The position numbers were made by a program, and so were the translations under genes. Source: Takakia lepidozioides (Eukaryota; Streptophyta; Takakiopsida; Takakiales; Takakiaceae). Taken from it: a DNA stretch of 64,000 nt. Shown here one piece after another: positions 1 through 9,968 of the stretch (position 1 is its first letter; the number at the start of each line of letters is the position of its first letter). The notes beneath the pieces are model-generated. The model did not search any database, was not told where the DNA came from, and saw nothing but the letters and a program-made list of their open reading frames with translations. The stretch lies in assembly GCA_030704615.1 (NCBI GenBank), contig CM060731.1:56832756-56896755 (forward strand), written 5' to 3'.

Positions 1-1867
1 GGCTGCATGCAGAGAGAACACATATAAAGGTGATACTGTCCGGCTTCAAGCCGTTCTTTTGCATTCCTTCAAATAGTTGCACGACCTCCCTATGACAACC
101 ATGCTGTGCATATCCTGCGATCATCGCGTTCCACGACACCACATTACGTTCAGTCATATTGTCAAACACTCCCTTTGCATCCTCGATGCACCCACAATTG
201 GCATACATGTCCACCAGGGCAGTATTCAGGATCACATCTGGTACAATTCCAGCTCTGACGATGTCGCCATGCACCTCTTTGCCCTTTTCCAGGGCTGCCA
301 GGCTTGCACACGCACTGCAAACGCACACAAACGTGATGTGATCGGGCTTCACCCCTTCCCCCCTCATTTGCTCATACGTCTCCAAAGCCTCCATCCCGCG
401 CCCCTGCTGTGCATACCCTGCGAGCATCGCGTTCCACGACACCACATCTCGTTCAGCCATATTGTCAAACACTCCCTTTGCATGCTCGATGCTACCACAT
501 TTGGCATACATGTCCACCAGGGCAGTGTTCAGGATCACATCTGGTACGATTCCAGCTCTGACGATGTCGCCATGCACCTCTTTGCCCTTTTCCAGGGCTG
601 CCAGGCTTGCACACGCACTGCAAACGCACACAAACGTGATGTGGTTGGGCTTCACCCCTTCCCCCATCATTTGCTCATAGGTCTTCAAAGCCTCCATCCC
701 GCGCCCCTGCTGTGCATATCCTGCGAGCATCGCACTCCACGACACCACATTTCGTTCAGCCATATCGTCGAACAGTCCCTTTGCATGCTCGATGCTCCCA
801 CATTTGGCATACATGTCCACCAGGGCAGTGTTCAGGATCACATCTGGTATGATTCCAGCTCTGACGATGTCGCCATGCACCTCTTTGCCCTTTTCCAGGG
901 CTTCCAGGCTTGCACACGCACTGCAAACGCACACAAACGTGATGTGGTTGGGCTTCACCCCTTCGCACATCATTTGCTCATACGTCTCCAAAGCCTCCAT
1001 CCCGCGCCCCTGCTGTGCGTATCCTGCAAGCATCACGTTCCACGACACCACATTTCGTTCAGCCATATTGTCGAACACTCCCTTTGCATGCTCGATGCTC
1101 CCACATTTGGCATACATGTCCACCAGGGCAGTGTTCAGGATCACATCTGGTACGATTCCAGCTCTGACGATGTCGCCATGCACCTCTTTGCCCTTTTCCA
1201 GGGCTGCCAGGCTTGCACACGCACTGCAAACGCACACAAACGTGATGCGGTTGGGCTTCACCCCTTCACCCATCATTTGCTCATAGGTCTCCAAAGCATT
1301 CCTACCACACCCATGCTTGGTAAATCCTGCCAACATTATATTCCATGTGATCAAAGATCGTTGAGGCATTCTGTTGAACACTTGGTGAGCATCCATGATG
1401 CTCCCGCACTTAACATACATGTTGACAAGGGTGTTGAGGAGAAAAACATTTGGCGTGAATCCACTTTGGATAATGTGAGTGTGCACCTGCTTTCCAGCTT
1501 CCAGGCCTTTCACCTCGATGCTCTTATGCAAGAGACAGACATACGTTTCTGAATCTGCTGAAATGCCTCCTTGGTTTAAAGTCTGTAGAGCCTCTTTTAG
1601 TCTGCCTGCCTCACAAAGCATCTTCAGATGCCCAGAAGTGCCAGAAGAGGCATTGTGGACTCTCTCTCTTGATCCTCTTCCAGAAGCTGTGGTCATGGTT
1701 GAGGTGCCTGATTTTATCAACTGTGCCGCTGCAGCTGCTGCCTTTAGTTGACCATCTACACATGCAGGTTTCTTGTAGCTATTGATCCACAGGGAATCAT
1801 AGGTAATCTTGTGCGGGAAATCTGGCCCTCTTGGATGAATCTGGACCCACACTCCATCCCTGCTCCT
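1..1867 (-). CDS. PPR protein (PLS class, probably DYW) fused downstream of an OSB PDF half-motif; partial, leaves window
   Basis: The minus strand is open without a stop from 1867 to base 1. It begins with the second half of an OSB PDF motif (PRGPDFPHK...DSLWI, about 1852-1780), an alanine-rich linker (about 1745-1700), then a PPR array. An internal Met at 1696 could be an alternative start. The first PLS triplet (about 1640-1290) is diverged; after it come near-identical 303-bp units (101 residues, one P-L-S triplet each), with the shared QMM/RGEGVKP block recurring at about 370, 673, 976 and 1279. Typical PLS words such as LVDMYAKCGSIE and VVSWNAMLAGYAQ are present. PLS proteins bind organellar RNA one base per repeat and, with a DYW domain, edit C to U; that domain would lie beyond the window edge. 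The copy at 50.3-52.7 kb shows the expected continuation. The PPR call is firm; that the PDF part is translated with it is inferred from the uninterrupted frame. Confidence 0.8.
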
Positions 1868-2032
1868 TCAGCTCTCCATGTCTCTGCACAAATCATGCAT
1901 ACATCCTTGTCTTGCTGCTAGTACCTGACAATGACAGCCTAGGTTTGTTCTAGGAAACACCCAACTCAGCTTATCACACTAGTTCCTATGCTCATTGCGT
2001 CTGCTACTCTCTGTAATCTAACAGGCATCCAC

Positions 2033-2115
2033 CTTTTTGCCTCGATTGTCCCACCATTGACTGGGGTCAGAAAAGTATTCTTTCCACAGCTTCTCCTCGT
2101 CTCTGGTACCTGTTT
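2033..2115 (-). CDS. OSB PDF motif, first-half exon (copy D)
   Basis: The minus strand encodes EEKLWKEYFSDPSQWWDNR followed by GKK and a GT donor at 2032-2031. This matches the first half of the plant OSB PDF motif (W-x-x-L/F-x-x-[ND]P-x-x-WWDNR). The second half of the same motif opens the reading frame that continues into the PPR array at 1867, so an intron of about 165-180 bp is implied. The upstream exon boundary is not defined. Confidence 0.65.
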
Positions 2116-2318
2116 CTGGATACTTTCCTGTTGTCACATTGGCAGTATCATGTCAAAGTCACTCCAAACTATCAAAGGTTCACTCAACCAGCTAACTTGC
2201 AGAATTCAACATGAAAATTTAGGGCCGGTTCTGATAAGAGGGAAAAGCAGGGTGAAATGTGTTGAAGAAGGTGCCTTCATTAGCAGTGCCTGATTCTATC
2301 AATTGTGCCGCTGCTGCT

Positions 2319-2696
2319 GTGGCTGCCAGTTGACCATCTACCCATGCAGGTTTCTTGTAGCTATTGATCCACAGGGAATCATAGGTAATCTTGTGCTTGA
2401 AATCTGGCCCTCTTGGATGAATCTGGACCCACACTCCATCCCTGCTCCTTCAGCTATCCATGCCTCTGCACAGATTATTGCATTTCCTTGCCTTGCTGCT
2501 AGCAGCTGACAATGACAGCCTAGGTTTGTTCTAGGAAACACCCAACCCAGCTTATCACACTAGTTCCTATGCTCATTGCGTCTGCTACTCTCTGTAATCT
2601 AACAGGCATCCACCTTTTTGCCTCGATTGTCCCACCATTCACTGGGGTCAGAAAAGTGTTCTTTCCACAGCTTCTCCTCGTCTCTGTTACCTGTTT
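2319..2696 (-). CDS. OSB PDF motif, two half exons (copy C)
   Basis: The first half (about 2696-2614) reads EEKLWKEHFSDPSEWWDNR and ends at a GT donor. The second half (about 2434-2319) reads VWVQIHPRGPDFKHKITYD then SLWINSYKKPAWVDGQL. Both halves together reproduce the OSB PDF motif, which in this family contributes to single-stranded DNA binding in organelles. The block is a 581-bp tandem duplicate of copy D. Whether its exons are spliced into one transcript with the PPR exon is unknown. Confidence 0.6.
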
Positions 2697-2899
2697 CTGG
2701 ATACTTTCCTGTTGTCACATTGGCAGTATCATGTCAAAGTCACTCCAAACTATCAAAGGTTCACTCAACCAGCTAACTTGCAGAGCTCTACATGAAAATT
2801 TAGGGCCAGTTCTGATAAGAGGGAAGAACGGGGTGAAATGTGTTGAAGAAGTTGCCTTCATTGGCAGTGCCTGATTTTATCAATTGTGCTGCTGCTGCT

Positions 2900-3279
2900 G
2901 CGGCTTCCAGTTGACCATCTACCCATGCAGGTTTCTTGTTGCTATTGATCCACAGGGAATCATAGGTAATCTTGTGCTTGAAATCTGGCCCTCTTGGATG
3001 AATCTGGACCCACACTCCACCCCTGCTCCTTCAGCTATCCATGCCTCTGCACAAATCATGCATACATCCTTGCCGTGTTGCTAGCAACAGACAATGACAG
3101 CCTAGAATTCTTCCAGCAAACACCCCAAGCATACTTATCACACTAGTTCCTATGCTGACTTGCATCTGCTTCCAACAGGCATTCACCTTTTTGTCTCCAT
3201 TGCCCCACCATTGACTGGTGTCGGAGAAGTGTTCCTTCCAAAGCTTCTCCTCGTCTCTGTTATCTGTTTTTGGATACTT
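2900..3279 (-). CDS. OSB PDF motif, two half exons (copy B)
   Basis: The first half (about 3270-3187) reads EEKLWKEHFSDTSQWW then a diverged GNGDKK, ending at a GT donor (3186-3185). The second half (3015-2900) reads PRGPDFKHKITYDSLWI followed by KKPAWVDGQLEAAAAAAQL. The upstream part is more diverged than in copies C and D, so this is probably the older unit. Confidence 0.55.
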
Positions 3280-3419
3280 CCCTGCTGCCACATCGGCACT
3301 AACTTGTCAAATCATTCCAAACCACCACAGATCCACTGCAACATATGGCAAATGAAAGGCTACAACTTGGATGCAGACACTATATTCAATATGCAAATTC
3401 AGGGCCGAGTCTGATGAGA

Positions 3420-3850
3420 GCGCAAAACAGGCTGAAATAGGTCAAAGAAGAAGGTGCCCTCACCACATTGTCCTTGACCTTGTGTCATGACCCATGGAGG
3501 ATTTGAACGACCATCAACCCAAAAGGACATCTTGTGTGTGCTGCTTGTGTCTGTAGTCAGGTGATCTCGGATTGGTCTGTGAGAACCACCACGGTGCAGA
3601 TGAGCAGGCAGAGATTGAAACACGGCCTGCTAAGACCAAGCTGACTCTCCCAAGAACCTTGTAAACATCAGGAAGAATACCAAATCATGGTACTAACAGG
3701 AGCCAAGAGCCCACATTTGCAGGATGGACAAACTTCTGCACATCGTACATTGAGAAAAAGGCACACCTTGCGGTTGCGATTGCGGTTCTCCCACCATCGT
3801 GAAGGATCTTTAAAAAACTCATGCCAGCTCTGCTCCGTGCTCTAAGGTAG
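3420..3850 (-). pseudogene. OSB PDF motif (copy A), second half frameshifted
   Basis: The first half (about 3845-3767) reads WHEFFKDPSRWWENRNRNR then K, ending at a GT donor (3766-3765); an in-frame TAG lies just upstream, so an intron boundary or a break must precede it. The second half (about 3570-3500) starts RSPDYRHKQHTQ but meets a stop in that frame, while the FWVDG-like continuation is in another frame. The homologous exon at 53.55-53.82 kb is open (SPDYRHKQRIRKGFWMEGW), so this copy appears frameshifted. Confidence 0.5.
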
Positions 3851-4019
3851 AGGTTTGTGATCGAAAATCCGACAGCATCAACATGTTGACATGGTCCTTT
3901 ACTGAGGGGTGCTAGTGAGCTTTCAACAACATTCATGCAAGTTGTTTTAGGCTCCATTGGGCTCTACACGATGAGGAACAACGAACTCCAAACTCTGTTC
4001 AAGAAACGTGTGCTTTTAC

Positions 4020-4283
4020 CTCAGCTATCTCCCGCGACAGCTCCTTCGATTTGGAGCCGCCCTTGCTTCTCAGCTCTGCCAAATCTATAACGGGGATCTT
4101 TTCTTCTTGTAATCCGCAATCATCACGACCTTTTCGGGACTGATGCTTCAACGTTTTCACAACCGAGGGTTGTTGTGGTAACGCTCTGCAAGCCGCTGAG
4201 TACGCATAACTAAGCACATCTGTAACTGGCATGGAGGAGACGGTTCCTCCAGCTATAGATTTGGTGACAGATAACGTTCGCAT
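4020..4283 (-). CDS. Possible first exon resembling the N-terminus of a 2-oxoglutarate/Fe(II) oxygenase
   Basis: The minus-strand frame from an ATG at 4283 reads to a GAG|GTAAAA donor at 4019-4018. The last 30 residues contain IPVIDLAEL followed by SREIAE, the layout of the DIOX_N domain (IPVIDL...REI...). No later exon with the His-x-Asp or Arg-x-Ser signature was found between here and the PDF exons, so this may be an isolated or captured exon. It could also be the unrecognised amino end of the OSB-like gene. The frame is also open upstream to 4412. Confidence 0.35.
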
Positions 4284-5943
4284 AGTGCTGCCCTGCTGAT
4301 CTATGTCTATATGCCAGGCGAGAGGAGGGTAGTGAGAAAGCAGTGGTCTCTGAAAAACGACCAGGGAGGAACGCAATGAGCAGCCAGAGTCTTTTGCTTC
4401 CTTGATTTGCACTCCTAATCACGATTGAGAGAGATGAGAAGAGCAGTTACGGCACTATCCCTCTAGTGTCTGGGACAGTGTGCCGAGTAGTGGCCCCTGG
4501 GGCGAGCGTTTTGCGATGCGGGCCCTACCCTTGTGAAAACCTACAGCCCATCCGGCATTGCTGCCACGTACGTAGTACAGAACCAAACAGGCTTGGCTCC
4601 TGATTTCCTCTTCTACCACACATGTTTTTGAAAGGACCAATTTGGTGAAGCGGAGTTGAGAAGGGAAGTTGAAGATTGCAGGTTGAGGCTACTTCTTTCG
4701 GCATAGTCTGGGAAAGGGTAATTGCGAAATCGAGGATGTATGACCTACTTATATTGGAAGCAGAACGGAATGATCACGGTGTTACTGTTTGTGCAAAAAC
4801 CTGAATAGAAATCTGCTCGTGGTTTTGTTTGGGTGGACCTAGGTAGTAAGGAGAATTCCAGAGGTTATGGTTTTGAGGTATCCTAAGTGCATGAGCACGG
4901 AGTAAAAGACACACACTTACGTGTTGCTACGATGGACAATTGTTGTCCGGAGAGAGAGGCGTGAGATGGATGTGTTTCAGATTCGAATTTCTTCTACGAG
5001 AAGTCTCCAGAGCAGGGACTCCCTGATATTGCCGCACCCTGCTGTTCCATTAGAACTGGGTGTGCGCCGCCCGTCTTCCCTAGCAATGTCTGGCAACATA
5101 GCACTCACCAAACTGCGGGGAGCTTGTCGAGAACTGCAAGTTGTAATATGTCTGCCCCGAACGTTATATGTAGAGGCCAATATATATATCCAATAGCAAG
5201 TGTTGCAGCTTGGACGGGGTCGACCTCGTGCCACTGTGTTTCTCCAGCACACTCATCGCTGCTTCATTATACAGCTTTTTAGCCCATCGATCAATTCCTT
5301 TTCACCCCTCTGCGCCCATAAACATTTTATCCTCCCGACCAGAGAGGTTCAGCTTACTGCCATCCTTTCTGGCAATTTCGCCTGGTTGCCTTGAATTCCC
5401 AGCGTCTAGTTCATGTTATCCCGTGTCTTTCTTGTCCCCTCGGACAGGCACCAGGCCCTGTCAAAGCACTTATCGGCTGTGGGGAAAGGAGGGCACAGAC
5501 CAGGAGAAAGAGGAAATGGGCCCAGATGTACAGTTCATGGATCTATCCCGAGTTATCTACATATCCCTTGAAGATAAACAACAAGAGTAATGAGAGATTG
5601 AGGTGCTATTCGGCCTTTTGTGGCGATAGTTGTTTCAGAAAGAGATGCAGTAGCTGGAGGAATAAGGCCATCTCAAGTGAACCTCGGACCACGGAATGGA
5701 CGCCCTCTCTGTCTTATGAACAAGTCGAGCAACTTCAGGTTTGTACTCTGTGACATTATCGCTCCTTAAAGCACGTGTCTCCAAAACACACATTGCGCCA
5801 TCCCCTGTGAACGCCTTTGTACCCTAGTTGTTTACCCCTTCCAGAGCCAGTGGAAACAAAGAGAGACAGAGAAAACTATTTGTATCACGGTCTAGTAGAC
5901 GGAAGGTCATGCTTGGAGAAGGTTAGAGAAGGTTTATCTGTAC
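4284..5943. other. Intergenic stretch, no supported gene
   Basis: No protein family is recognised on either strand. It separates the minus-strand exon at 4020-4283 from the plus-strand NADK2-like region, so it may hold divergent promoters. A frame at 5391-5736 ends at a plausible donor (CTTCAG|GTTTGT) and could be an upstream exon of the NADK2-like gene, but its product is not recognisable. Confidence 0.4.
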
Positions 5944-7974
5944 ATGTGTTCGACGCAGGCACAAGAGGAGGAGTCACTGCTCTTTCGGAATGATCCTCCA
6001 CCAGGGGACCTAGCAGAGGTTGAAGCCTTTTGCCGCATTCACAGGCTGGCAGAGCTGCTGAACACAGCTGTGATGGAGTTTCTTCGCACCGTGACTACGA
6101 CCGGTGCAGTATTTTCAGATGATGGAGATGTGCCTTTGTTGGAAGAAAAGGTGGTAGCTGGTTTGGCGCGCATGGGGGCAGTGCTGCAGCAGGGTAGGCT
6201 TGAGGTGCTGGGTGGCAGAGACATAGTGAATTCAAATGAAGCAGCGCCCCCATTGGTGCGCCTGAGGGCAGAGCCGAAGGAGTGCTGTGAGGCACTGAAA
6301 AAGGCGGTGGAGTCGTGAATTTCACCTGCCCTCATGCCCAAGAGCATCCACCGCGCCCTTCAGCGCCTGCACACTGTGTGTCTGGATGCTGGGTTCCCAC
6401 GGCTGCCAGATGCACCTGGCCATGCAGACATTCCCAACCTTGCAGCTGTGAAGCTCCGGCCATTTCAGAGTGGCCACAGCTTGGACCAGGAGGAGGAAAT
6501 TGCATTTTGGAGGGGAGGACAGTTGACAGAGGACGGTGTGGATTGGCTACTGCAGCAAGGATTCAAGTTGGTTGTGGACATGCGCACAGAACAGGTCACC
6601 AGCCCACTGACACAGGCAGCATTGCAGGCAGCAGAGGCTGAAGGTAGGCTGCAGGTGGTGAAGTTGCCAGTACCATTGGGGATGGCTCCAACCGTAGAGC
6701 AGGTGGAGGAGTTTGCAAGGCGGGTGGCTAACCCAGATAACAAACCACTATATTTGCATAGCCAGGGTGGTGTAGGCCGCACATGTGCCATGGTTTCTAG
6801 GTGGCGCGAAATTGTGCTGGACGGAGATTTGAAAAAGAGAAGGAATCTGATTACCAGTACCTCGGCTGATCAGAGCAGAAACATTGACTGTGTAGGGGAG
6901 ACGGAAGGGGTGGCCGATGTTGGTAGCAATTCCGTTTCCTCAGAGGCAGCACATACATTCCTGGATAACAAGTGGACCGCTCCATCGTCCTCGAGCAGGG
7001 GCTCCCTGCAGCTTTCTGGTGGTAAATTTTTCTGCTTAGTTGATGAAAGACCGAGCTATGAGCCAGGAGCATCAAATGAGGGAGAGGCAACTACTGGGGA
7101 CAACAGGGTCACAAGCTCCCTGGATGCTGGCATATCACCACCTGAAGAAGCCGTAGCTGGGAATCTGGTCAGTCGGCCTGGACCAAATGTGTTATGCAAG
7201 AAAACAATGTCCCAATTCTTGAAACGGCACAGGACATTGCCTGGAGCAGCTGGGCAAAAAGGTGGTACCAAACAGTCAAGTTCTGTCATTGCACAGCTTT
7301 CCCATGTGGGCATCATCGCAGGCCCTGCTGGTAGGTGGGGCCTAGCTGGTCCTGGCATCCCCTGGGCTGGGAGCTTTGATGCTCCCGTGTCCTACATCAC
7401 CAGCTTGTGTGGGCAAGATAAAGACGAGCTGGCACAGGTTGCTGTACAGAGAGCTGAGCTGAAGGTAAGGGCAAGCTGTGGGGAAGGCAGCACAAGCCGT
7501 AATGGCACAGTGAGCACAGACGCTGCTACAACTGCATCCAGCAGCAGCAATGCAGCCACAGTACAGGAGTCTCGAAGAATAGAGCAGGAAAAGGGCTACA
7601 GATCAGCAAAGAATGGAGCACACTTCAGAGTGGAAGCCATGGCCGGACCTGAGGATGGCAGCACGGTGGAGGTCGAGGGGGTCATGTGTGCAAGCACAAC
7701 TGGGGTGGTGAGGGTGCAATCGCGGCGAAAGGCGGAGATGTACTTGGTGCGCACAGATGGGTTCTCATGCACACGTGAGCGAGTGAAGGAATCAACTCTG
7801 GCGTTCACACATCCCAGCACCCAGCAGCAGATGCTCATGTGGAAGACAGCTCCCAAGACAGTGCTGCTCCTTAAAAAACTGGGCTACGAGCTCATGGAAG
7901 AGGCACAGCAGGTCTCTATCTGTTTGTATAATGTCAACTCACTGGATCTTGAAAATATGACCTGGTCTGTCTGA
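5944..7974 (+). pseudogene. NADK2: NADK2-like NAD kinase, amino-terminal half only, with in-frame TGA
   Basis: Chloroplast NADK2 phosphorylates NAD to NADP in the stroma. Seen here: the family-specific helical region (AEVEAFCRIHRLAELL, about 6017-6064; CCEALKKAVES near 6280-6315). Then comes the phosphatase-like module (IAFWRGGQLTEDG near 6500, PLYLHSQGGVGRT near 6747), and the junction to the kinase domain (ATGVVRVQSRRKAEM-like block near 7700; AFTHPSTQQQM near 7803; LLKKLGYELMEEA near 7870). One TGA at 6316-6318 interrupts a frame that otherwise continues on both sides. Homology stops at CAG|GTCTCT (exon end 7911), a good donor; the frame then runs 21 codons to a stop. The catalytic GGDG region is absent from the rest of the window and a LINE follows. 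It is either a nonsense-bearing 5' remnant or a gene whose 3' exons were displaced. The upstream transit-peptide exon is not identified; ttcgacgcag| at 5957 may be an acceptor. Confidence 0.75.
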
Positions 7975-8989
7975 AGATTATAGCCATCCTTTAGCCCCAT
8001 CATAGCCTTTGCTGCTGCAAGAGCTAACATTCGTACGGGGGTTTCATCCTGAGGTGGATGTGAGGAACTACAGCCTGTTGAATCTTGTTCCTACCAGCAG
8101 GGCTTGGCTTCAAAGTGAGGTTTGGTCTCACTGATTAGTTTCCCGTCACCTTGTGGATCCGGAGCATGTGTTCAGCCAGTAGGCCCTTTTGCAGCAATGG
8201 TAGCAAGACCTCTTACTTACCATTCCCATCTTTTAACTTTGTGATTGGACCCGCTGCAAAATATATATGTTATTTTTGTTTTTGTTTTGGACTTTGGAGA
8301 AGAGTGCTTCTTCTATTGCCAGAGCTGTCCACGTTCCCATGTTGTGCGGCACCCCTCCAATGTTCAATCAGGAAATGGGTGCTACAGTCAGGCTTTATGA
8401 CTTCCTTGAGGTCGTACCTCTCCAGTAGTTAGAACCCTGCATTTATTGGAGAGTGTGATACTGGCGTTATAATTTAGCTATCCTTTGCCCTATCTATTCT
8501 ACTATTAAGCTGGTGGAACCCTAAGGTGTAGATCTGTTCAGACCTCGTTGAAATTGAAGGTAAGGGTTTCAGGATGATACTGGAGTTCTGATGTCTGAGC
8601 TGTAATCGTGTTCTCTTTGTTAAGAGCACTTGGTCAGGATAAGGCTCATCTTATGATGGCAAGCCTTCACCTATCCACTGTAAATCCACTGGCTCTGCTG
8701 GTTTACCTGCAGCTTTCTCCCATTTTGGGTTTGTACTCTCTAGCTGAGATGCTCTCCCTGTCCTCTAGGAAGCCTATTGACATTGGGTGGACTTGATACG
8801 GGAGTACATTAATGTCTCTGTGACTAAATGCCGGCCTTGTGACCTCGTGTCCTTGTTTGTTTTAACCTGAAGCGCTTTGCGTCAGGTAAGGTAGTGCATT
8901 GGATTTAGTTGGAAAGCTTGGGGCCTTTCCCTCTTTAGAATATGCCTACATGGGCCATTCCCTGCAACTCCCTGGAGTGTGATCTCTGA
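7975..8989. other. Putative intron or 3' flank of the NADK2 remnant
   Basis: No coding region is supported. If the donor at 7912 is used, this is the start of the next intron. I looked for the NADK catalytic exons on the plus strand here and saw none. Confidence 0.4.
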
Positions 8990-9177
8990 ATGGTAACAAG
9001 CGGACTCCTACCGCTTGGGGGCAGCCCCTCCGCCCAAATTGGGCAGTCGTATGCTCTGTCTAGCATACTCGGCACTTGGGCTCGGGTTGGTTCCTGTGCT
9101 TAAACTTATAGCCTGCGAGAACAATAAAAAATTTAGCTCCTATCAACATCAACACTCCTCAGGGTGATCCCTGGGAA

Positions 9178-9600
9178 TTGGTTACTTATGCCAAATCTAG
9201 GGCTTCATGTGTAGTTTTTGGAGTGAATCCCAGGATGGACGATGTGTCCTTTAAAACTACATGCTCTAGCTCAGGCTTGGATTTCATGGCTAATGATACC
9301 ATCTCGAGACTTGATAACAGGGGTACGTTGAAGGTTGCAATGACCAAAAGTGCTTCTAATAGAGTCCCGCATCAATTCAATCTCAAAGAAGTTCGTCCCT
9401 TGACTGGCTGGAGAGCGGTCTTAGACATTGGTGATTCAATGGGGCGCTCTAGGAAGACAACCAAGGGCAACGACTTCAACTTGAGAGTTTCTAATCGGTT
9501 TGATGCTCTGGATGAGGTTGAATCCAAACAGCCAGAAGACAAGATGCCCCTAAATGTACGGAACCTGAACGTCCTGAATCTGAAGGATTTGGTACTCTAA
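9178..9600 (+). CDS. LINE ORF1-like fragment
   Basis: A 140-codon frame with no recognised domain. Its position just upstream of the endonuclease, and the NRFDALDEVE-like ending followed by repeats, fit the linker or tail region of plant LINE ORF1 proteins. It may simply be the 5' part of the endonuclease ORF in another frame. Confidence 0.4.
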   Translation: MVTYAKSRASCVVFGVNPRMDDVSFKTTCSSSGLDFMANDTISRLDNRGTLKVAMTKSASNRVPHQFNLKEVRPLTGWRAVLDIGDSMGRSRKTTKGNDFNLRVSNRFDALDEVESKQPEDKMPLNVRNLNVLNLKDLVL

Positions 9601-9968
9601 ATGGTTTACCAATCCTCAAGTTTACACAAGACGAACAAATTCTATACACGGGGTAATTGTCCCCAAGCCGTCAGATGGACAATCTGTCCCTAAGTGTGCA
9701 GAGCCTGAACGTCGTGTAACTGAAGGATTTGGTACTCTAAATGGTTTACCAATCCTCAAAGTCTATACAAGACGAGCAAAATCTATACACGGGGTAATTG
9801 TCCCCAAGCAGTCTGACGGACAATCTGCCCCTATGTGTGCGGAGCCTGTGCGTTGTGTAACTGAAAGATTTGGTACCCTGAATGGTTTACCAATTCTCAA
9901 AGTTTACACAAGAGGAGCAAAATCTACACATGGGGTAACTGTCCCCCCTTTGCAGAACGGTTGGCCGT
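9548..9968 (+). repeat. 140-bp tandem repeat, about three copies, in the LINE 5' coding region
   Basis: Units starting with CCCTAAATG / CCCTAAGTG / CCCTATGTG lie at 9548, 9688 and 9829 (periods 140 and 141). Each contains GATTTGGTACYCTRAATGG and a GGGGTAAYTGTCCCC inverted motif. Because 140 is not a multiple of 3, each duplication shifts the frame, explaining why ORF1 ends here. Confidence 0.85.

Larger units (their letters stand above)
1740..3300 (-). repeat. 581-bp tandem segmental duplication carrying PDF exons
   Basis: The blocks beginning at 1988 and 2569 are nearly identical over about 580 bp (same PDF half exons and introns). The sequence from 1740 to 1987 is the tail of a preceding unit, and 3150-3300 is a diverged further unit. 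Exon duplication by unequal crossing-over is the simplest explanation. OSB proteins in other plants carry a variable number of PDF motifs. Confidence 0.85.

Noticed and set aside
77-1552. A 491-codon open frame on the plus strand with repeated His/Arg-rich blocks
   Set aside because: It is the antisense of the PPR array. The repetition comes from the 303-bp PLS units, and the minus strand carries clear PPR and linker sequence.
1-1640. Regular 303-bp repeats considered as a satellite or CRISPR-like array
   Set aside because: Units are coding PLS triplets without unique spacers, in a eukaryotic context.
6316-6318. TGA in NADK2-like frame considered as a site of U-to-C RNA editing
   Set aside because: That editing is known in organelle transcripts of some ferns and hornworts, not in nuclear mRNAs; a nonsense mutation is simpler.
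6300-6340. Short intron removing the NADK2 TGA
   Set aside because: The only GT..AG pair around it spans about 34 bp, too short for a plant spliceosomal intron.
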